From Candidatus Woesearchaeota archaeon (GTDB lineage: Archaea > Nanobdellota > Nanobdellia > Woesearchaeales > UBA525): 8,344 bases of DNA. A program made the position numbers and the translations under genes. The stretch lies in NCBI GenBank assembly GCA_023252315.1, contig JAJPEB010000053.1, positions 1-8,344 of the forward strand. Direction: 5' to 3'. Position 1 is the first letter of the stretch. Each line of letters starts with the position of its first letter. The notes below the pieces were generated by a model. That model saw only the letters and a program-made list of their open reading frames with translations. It was not told the origin of the DNA and ran no database searches. Positions 5,159 to 8,344 of the stretch are shown here, piece after piece.

Positions 5159-6433
5159 ATGCACCCGCTGCTCACAAGCCGCCTTGGCGAGCGCAAGGTC
5201 CCGCACCAGCTCCGAGAGGAGGGGCTCGAGGCGCAGGTGCTCGTAGGGACAGTCTATCCTGCGGCTCCCGCGCTCGCGACAGAGTTCGCGGCATATCTCG
5301 ACACCACGTTCCCGGGCTCGGCACGCGACCGCTCGACGCTCGCTCCTATCGCGGCCACGTATCTTGCGGAGCGTTTTCTCGAGCGCGCAGTGGCAAGAGG
5401 CATACGCGCTGGAGGGATAGTCGCGGGAGGGTTCCTTGAGCGGGCGCCTGGCACCGAGATCCCCTACGGCGAGATGACGTGCAGATTCGCGTCGGACGGT
5501 CGGAAGATCGATCTCTTCGAGGGCGCGACGCCGAGGGGCTCGATCCACAGGCTTCTGCTGCTCGAGGGACGGGAAGGAGCGGCGGCATACGCTATCGCGC
5601 TCAAGGGGAGGCATGAATGCAGGAAAGAGGCGGATTCGCGTCTCGAAGTCGATGCGGCGAGCCATATCCTCACCATGTGCGAGCTCTATGACGCGCTGAC
5701 CGATGCCGACGGGGCGCGCGACGCGCAGCGCCTCCCGTATGCGCATGACAACGTCTCGTACGCGATATGCGCGATAGGGAACTTCTTCGATATCACCGGC
5801 AACCTCTCCTATACCCGGGCCGTGCTACGCGACGATCCGCGCAACATCCTCATCATGGTCGACCGGACATCCGAGGAGATCGGCTGGCTTTGCGAGCGTG
5901 CGGCAGCGCTCTCCTCTCCCATTCTGGGCCGCATCGCGGATCTCGCGCCACGCCATGCCGCGCTCTACGAGCGACGGGCCGACGCTTCTGGCCTCGAGGA
6001 ATATCTCGTCCGCCAGTACGAGAGGATCGACGAGATCCACGCAATCGCGCTCGATGGCACGCATCGTTTCCCGCAGGATTTGCCTTCCGGGGCGCGCGAT
6101 GCGATCGAGCGTTTCAGGCACGATCCCGCGCCGCATCTCTCCGTGCTGCGCAAATCGCTCAAGTCTCTGCACCAGGTCGCACGGTGGGACATCGCAGTGT
6201 ACGATAGAGGAGTGGTCGATGCGCTCGATCCTCTCTTCGCCCGGATGCCCGATATCCGCGACCCTGCCACATGCGCGCACGCTCCCCCGGAAACGTGCAT
6301 GCCCTCAGGGTATTTCCGCGAGTTCTTCCCGCAGCTCTGGGCGTCTTGGAAGCGCGCGGAAGGCATCCGCTCTCCTGGCAAGGAGGATATCGTATCCGCG
6401 GTGGGGCGCACCCTCCAGTATGCGTGCAGGTAG
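5159..6433 (+). CDS. Protein of unknown function, 424 residues
   Basis: I do not recognise a family. The ATG at 5159 is supported by the TATA box at leaderless spacing. The protein looks soluble: no signal peptide or convincing membrane helix. The N-terminal third carries a Gly-rich stretch GIRAGGIVAGGF (81-92). The middle contains HECRKEADSRLEVDAASHILTMCELYDALTDADG (152-185), rich in acidic and His/Cys residues, and a hydrophobic-aromatic stretch AICAIGNFFDITGNLSYT (202-219). The second half is mainly helical (about 235-400), ending in an aromatic patch GYFREFFPQLWASWKRAEGI (384-403). C174, C204, C245, C372, C380 and C423 do not form an obvious zinc site. GC is somewhat below the neighbours (5641-5700 is 35/60). 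It is divergent from msrA and 78 bp upstream of a co-directional exonuclease-like gene, but neither neighbour gives a clear functional hint. It is probably real: a long intact frame with a promoter and non-repetitive composition. Confidence 0.85.
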   Translation: MHPLLTSRLGERKVPHQLREEGLEAQVLVGTVYPAAPALATEFAAYLDTTFPGSARDRSTLAPIAATYLAERFLERAVARGIRAGGIVAGGFLERAPGTEIPYGEMTCRFASDGRKIDLFEGATPRGSIHRLLLLEGREGAAAYAIALKGRHECRKEADSRLEVDAASHILTMCELYDALTDADGARDAQRLPYAHDNVSYAICAIGNFFDITGNLSYTRAVLRDDPRNILIMVDRTSEEIGWLCERAAALSSPILGRIADLAPRHAALYERRADASGLEEYLVRQYERIDEIHAIALDGTHRFPQDLPSGARDAIERFRHDPAPHLSVLRKSLKSLHQVARWDIAVYDRGVVDALDPLFARMPDIRDPATCAHAPPETCMPSGYFREFFPQLWASWKRAEGIRSPGKEDIVSAVGRTLQYACR

Positions 6434-6483
6434 CCGTCCTCTGCTCCGCACGAGGCACTCCTCCGGACATCCAGGGCAAACCC

Positions 6484-6490
6484 ATTAAAA
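6484..6490 (+). promoter_or_regulatory. Weak TATA-like element for the exonuclease-like gene
   Basis: ATTAAAA is the only AT-rich patch in the 78-bp gap. It is centred 25 nt before ATG 6512, the standard spacing in this window. The sequence itself is a poor TATA match; the spacing is the main support. Confidence 0.5.
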
Positions 6491-6511
6491 CCCGCGCGCC
6501 TTCTCCTCGCC

Positions 6512-7054
6512 ATGGCTTCCTATTATCTCGACATCGAGACGTACGGCACGGGCGAGCGCCCCGATCCCGCGACGGACAGGATCATCTCCATCCTCTTCTG
6601 CGCGATCGATCCCGCGACAGGCAGGCGCCTGCAGGAACCCGTGCTCCTCAGGGAATGGGAGTCGGGCGAGCGCGAGATCGTGCGAGCGCTCTACGCGAGG
6701 ATCGCGGGCAAGCGCTCCTTCGACTTCGTCCCCGTCGGGTTCTCGATCCTCTTCGACCTCTGGTTCCTCAAGGAGAAGTTCCGCAAGTACTGCGACGTGG
6801 ACCTCGGCGACGAGTTCTACCTCGAGCGTCCCTACATCGATCTCAAGCAGGCGATGGTGCTCGCCCACAAGGGCGTCTTCAAGGGCGTGCGCATCGGCCC
6901 CGAGGGGAACCCCGTGCAGGACTGGTACGCGTACCAGGACTACGGCTCGATCGAGCGCCACGCGATGGACAAGCTCGAGCGGTTCCTGGGCGAGTATGCG
7001 GCGCTCTCGAAGGCGCTCCAGGACGCGAGGCGGCCGCGGCGCAGCAAGCCTTAA
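6512..7054 (+). CDS. DEDD-type (DnaQ/PolB-like, RNase H fold) 3'-5' exonuclease domain protein
   Basis: This 180-residue, single-domain protein begins directly with a nuclease motif: YYLDIETYG (4-12) is Exo I, with D7 and E9. A strand IISILFCAID (24-33) follows. VGFSILFDLWFLKEKF (75-90) resembles Exo II of PolB-like exonucleases (G-x-N-x-x-x-FD-x-x-x-L), with D82, though the usual Asn is replaced. PYIDLKQAM (107-115) matches the conserved strand/helix before Exo III. In SIERHAMDKLERFLGEY (146-162), D153 is the best candidate for the last metal ligand, but its spacing from H150 and R149 fits neither H-x4-D nor Y-x3-D. The family cuts DNA or RNA from the 3' end with two metal ions, in proofreading, repair or RNA trimming; no polymerase domain is attached. 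The basic tail DARRPRRSKP could bind nucleic acid. The ATG is supported by the TATA-like element at 6484-6490. Confidence 0.7.
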   Translation: MASYYLDIETYGTGERPDPATDRIISILFCAIDPATGRRLQEPVLLREWESGEREIVRALYARIAGKRSFDFVPVGFSILFDLWFLKEKFRKYCDVDLGDEFYLERPYIDLKQAMVLAHKGVFKGVRIGPEGNPVQDWYAYQDYGSIERHAMDKLERFLGEYAALSKALQDARRPRRSKP

Positions 7055-7101
7055 GGCGGTACGTCCTCGCGGCGCGGCGCGCATCAGCTTTGCCGATCCT
7101 G

Positions 7102-7136
7102 CGCCGCCCGGGAAGACGCGGCGAACGCCGCCCGGG
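7102..7136. repeat. Direct repeat of CGCCGCCCGGG in the convergent 3' gap
   Basis: CGCCGCCCGGG occurs at 7102-7112 and again at 7126-7136, with the second copy overlapping GCCCGGGC. It is in the 94-bp gap between the exonuclease-like gene and the convergent RNA methyltransferase gene. No T-rich terminator is seen on either strand there. The repeat may be chance in very GC-rich DNA. Confidence 0.3.
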
Positions 7137-7148
7137 CAGGGCCGCCCT

Positions 7149-8344
7149 CTAGCGAGGGAGCTTGAGGATCCTGCTGAAGTAGAACCCTCTCGTCGTGCCC
7201 GGCAGTATCCTGACCCCGAGGTCCGACGAGCGGTACGATACTTCTCGAGGAAGCGCCGCAGGGAGGTCCACCGTCGCGTCGCGGTTCTCCCGCAAGAAGC
7301 GCTCGACGACGCGGTCGTTCTCCTCGAGGTTGATCGAGCACGTGGCGTAGACGAGCGTGCCGCCATCGCGCAGGTTCTCGAATCCCGCCTGCAGTATCCG
7401 TTGCTGGACCTCGCGTGCCCTGCCGCGGATCCGCTCGGGAGACCAGTCGAGGGCGCTGTCGAACCCGCTCACCCATTCCCGCTTGTCGCGGTTGTAGCGC
7501 ACGACCATCCCCTCGCGAGAGCACGGCACGTCCGCGAGCACGCGATCGAATTCGCCGTCGGAGAATCCTCTCGCGTCGGTTTCATACACATGCGCGTGGA
7601 CGCCATGCCTCGCGAGAAGCCGCCTCATGTGCGCGGCCCTGCCCGGGTCCTTCTCGACCGCGGTGATCCTCACGTCCCCGTCCGCGTAGTCATGCGCGAG
7701 CAGCGTCTTCATGCCCGGCGCCGCGCACAGGTCGAGGAGGCGATCTCCCGGGCGGGGCGCGAGCGCGTCGATCGCGAGCGCGCTCGCGAGATCCTGGACG
7801 AAGTACTGCGAGTCGAAGAGCGGATTGTCCGTATCGCCGATCTTGCCGCCGATGCGGTGCGTGGAGGCGCGGTAGATGCCTGCGACTCCCGTCTCCTCGA
7901 ATCCCGCCTCGACGCCGAAGCGGGACTTGAGCTCTCCTTCGATCTCGGCGATGCCCATCGTGCCGCGCGGGTTCACGCGGACATAGCGCGGAGGGTTGAG
8001 CCCGTAGATATCGAGGCTTGCGCCGACCTCCGCGAGGCGCTCCTCGAGATGCTGCCTGTTCCTGCCGAGGCGCACGATCTCCTTCGCGGCGGCGCGCATC
8101 TGTTCCACCATGCCGCGGACCCGCGTGAGGCAGCGCTCGTCGAGATATGAGTCCACGAGCGCCTCGGCGGCGCCTCCCGACGCGCGCAGCGCCATGATCG
8201 GCACGAGCCGTCCGTAGGCGTCGGCGAGCTCCCTGCGCGCCGCCTCGCCCCCGCCCACGATCGTCGCGATGTCCGTCGCGGGCGTGAGGGAGCGCTCGAG
8301 CGATACGGGAAGGCCCTGCCTGCCGAGCGCTCCTTCGAGCTCTC
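7149..8344 (-). CDS. NSUN/RsmB-family RNA cytosine-C5 methyltransferase (N-terminus cut by window edge)
   Basis: The frame is open from the right edge to TAG at 7149-7151 (397 codons). It transfers methyl from SAM to C5 of cytosine in tRNA or rRNA. In order from the N-terminus: a largely helical region of about 130 residues; the substrate-side PRYVRVNPRGT segment, which matches the RVN motif; FVQDLASALAIDALAPRPGD; motif I LLDLCAAPGMKTLLA; the acidic SAM contact TAVEKDP; motif IV DVPCSREGM with the Cys that helps release product; and motif VI YATCSINLEEND with the catalytic Cys. It ends in GFYFSRILKLPR, as usual in this family. A GTG at 8258 could start a 369-residue form, but the frame continues with plausible coding sequence upstream, so the gene is treated as partial. 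The long N-terminal helical region before RVN recalls the NusB-like part of RsmB. Target base and RNA cannot be read from this. Confidence 0.92.
   Translation of the reverse strand, partial: ELEGALGRQGLPVSLERSLTPATDIATIVGGGEAARRELADAYGRLVPIMALRASGGAAEALVDSYLDERCLTRVRGMVEQMRAAAKEIVRLGRNRQHLEERLAEVGASLDIYGLNPPRYVRVNPRGTMGIAEIEGELKSRFGVEAGFEETGVAGIYRASTHRIGGKIGDTDNPLFDSQYFVQDLASALAIDALAPRPGDRLLDLCAAPGMKTLLAHDYADGDVRITAVEKDPGRAAHMRRLLARHGVHAHVYETDARGFSDGEFDRVLADVPCSREGMVVRYNRDKREWVSGFDSALDWSPERIRGRAREVQQRILQAGFENLRDGGTLVYATCSINLEENDRVVERFLRENRDATVDLPAALPREVSYRSSDLGVRILPGTTRGFYFSRILKLPR

Noticed and set aside
5066..5746. Upstream extension giving a 393-residue MsrA, as if fused to another domain
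   Set aside because: The added residues are antisense to the unknown gene at 5159, and the msrA TATA box lies inside them just before ATG 5065.
3854..6553. Identical 15-base word at 3854-3868 (MetK-like gene) and 6539-6553 (exonuclease-like gene)
   Set aside because: Both encode a T-Y-G-T-G peptide with the genome's preferred codons; there is no extended similarity, so it is a coincidence rather than a repeat.
6996..8150. 384-residue plus-strand frame across the right end
   Set aside because: It is antisense to the RNA methyltransferase, which has clear catalytic motifs; the composition is that of a shadow frame.

Overview
The window comes from a GC-rich archaeon. The domain call rests on an intact archaeal initiation factor aIF2-beta gene. 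It is supported by TATA boxes (such as TTTATAAAT and CTTTAAATAC) placed 25-26 nt before the start codons of six genes, the pattern of leaderless archaeal transcripts. No 16S gene or other strong phylogenetic marker is present, so I do not name a phylum. Genes are tightly packed, most gaps are under 100 bp, and no stretch over 300 bases lacks a gene. There are no rRNA or tRNA genes, CRISPR arrays or insertion sequences that I can see.

Layout. On the minus strand, read from right to left, lie a tandem-duplicated Lrp/AsnC regulator (1757-2752), a CheR-like SAM-dependent methyltransferase (850-1701) and a SpoIIM/DUF95 membrane protein that runs off the left edge (1-809). The methyltransferase and SpoIIM genes each have their own TATA box. 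Divergent from the Lrp gene, and sharing its single palindromic TATA box, is a gene for a very divergent bacterial-type S-adenosylmethionine synthetase homologue (2843-4075), followed by aIF2-beta (4148-4555). aIF2-beta is convergent, with 9 bp between, to methionine sulfoxide reductase A (msrA, 4565-5065, minus). Divergent from msrA is an unrecognised 424-residue protein (5159-6433), followed by a small DEDD/RNase H-fold exonuclease-like protein (6512-7054). The right edge holds an NSUN/RsmB-type RNA cytosine-C5 methyltransferase (7149 to edge, minus) that is incomplete at its N-terminus.

How the genes may fit together. Several genes touch methionine or SAM: the MetK homologue, two SAM-dependent methyltransferases, MsrA and an Lrp-type regulator (a family that often senses amino acids). 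The most striking object is the MetK homologue. It keeps the overall family fold signature but has lost the catalytic His and several phosphate-binding Lys/Arg residues (HPDK is KPDE, GKDPSK is GEDPSK, TGRK is SDAK). It shares a promoter region carrying GGAAG/CTTCC inverted repeats with the tandem Lrp regulator, which suggests a dedicated regulator-target pair. Whether it is a catalyst, a pseudoenzyme or a ligand sensor cannot be settled from sequence alone.
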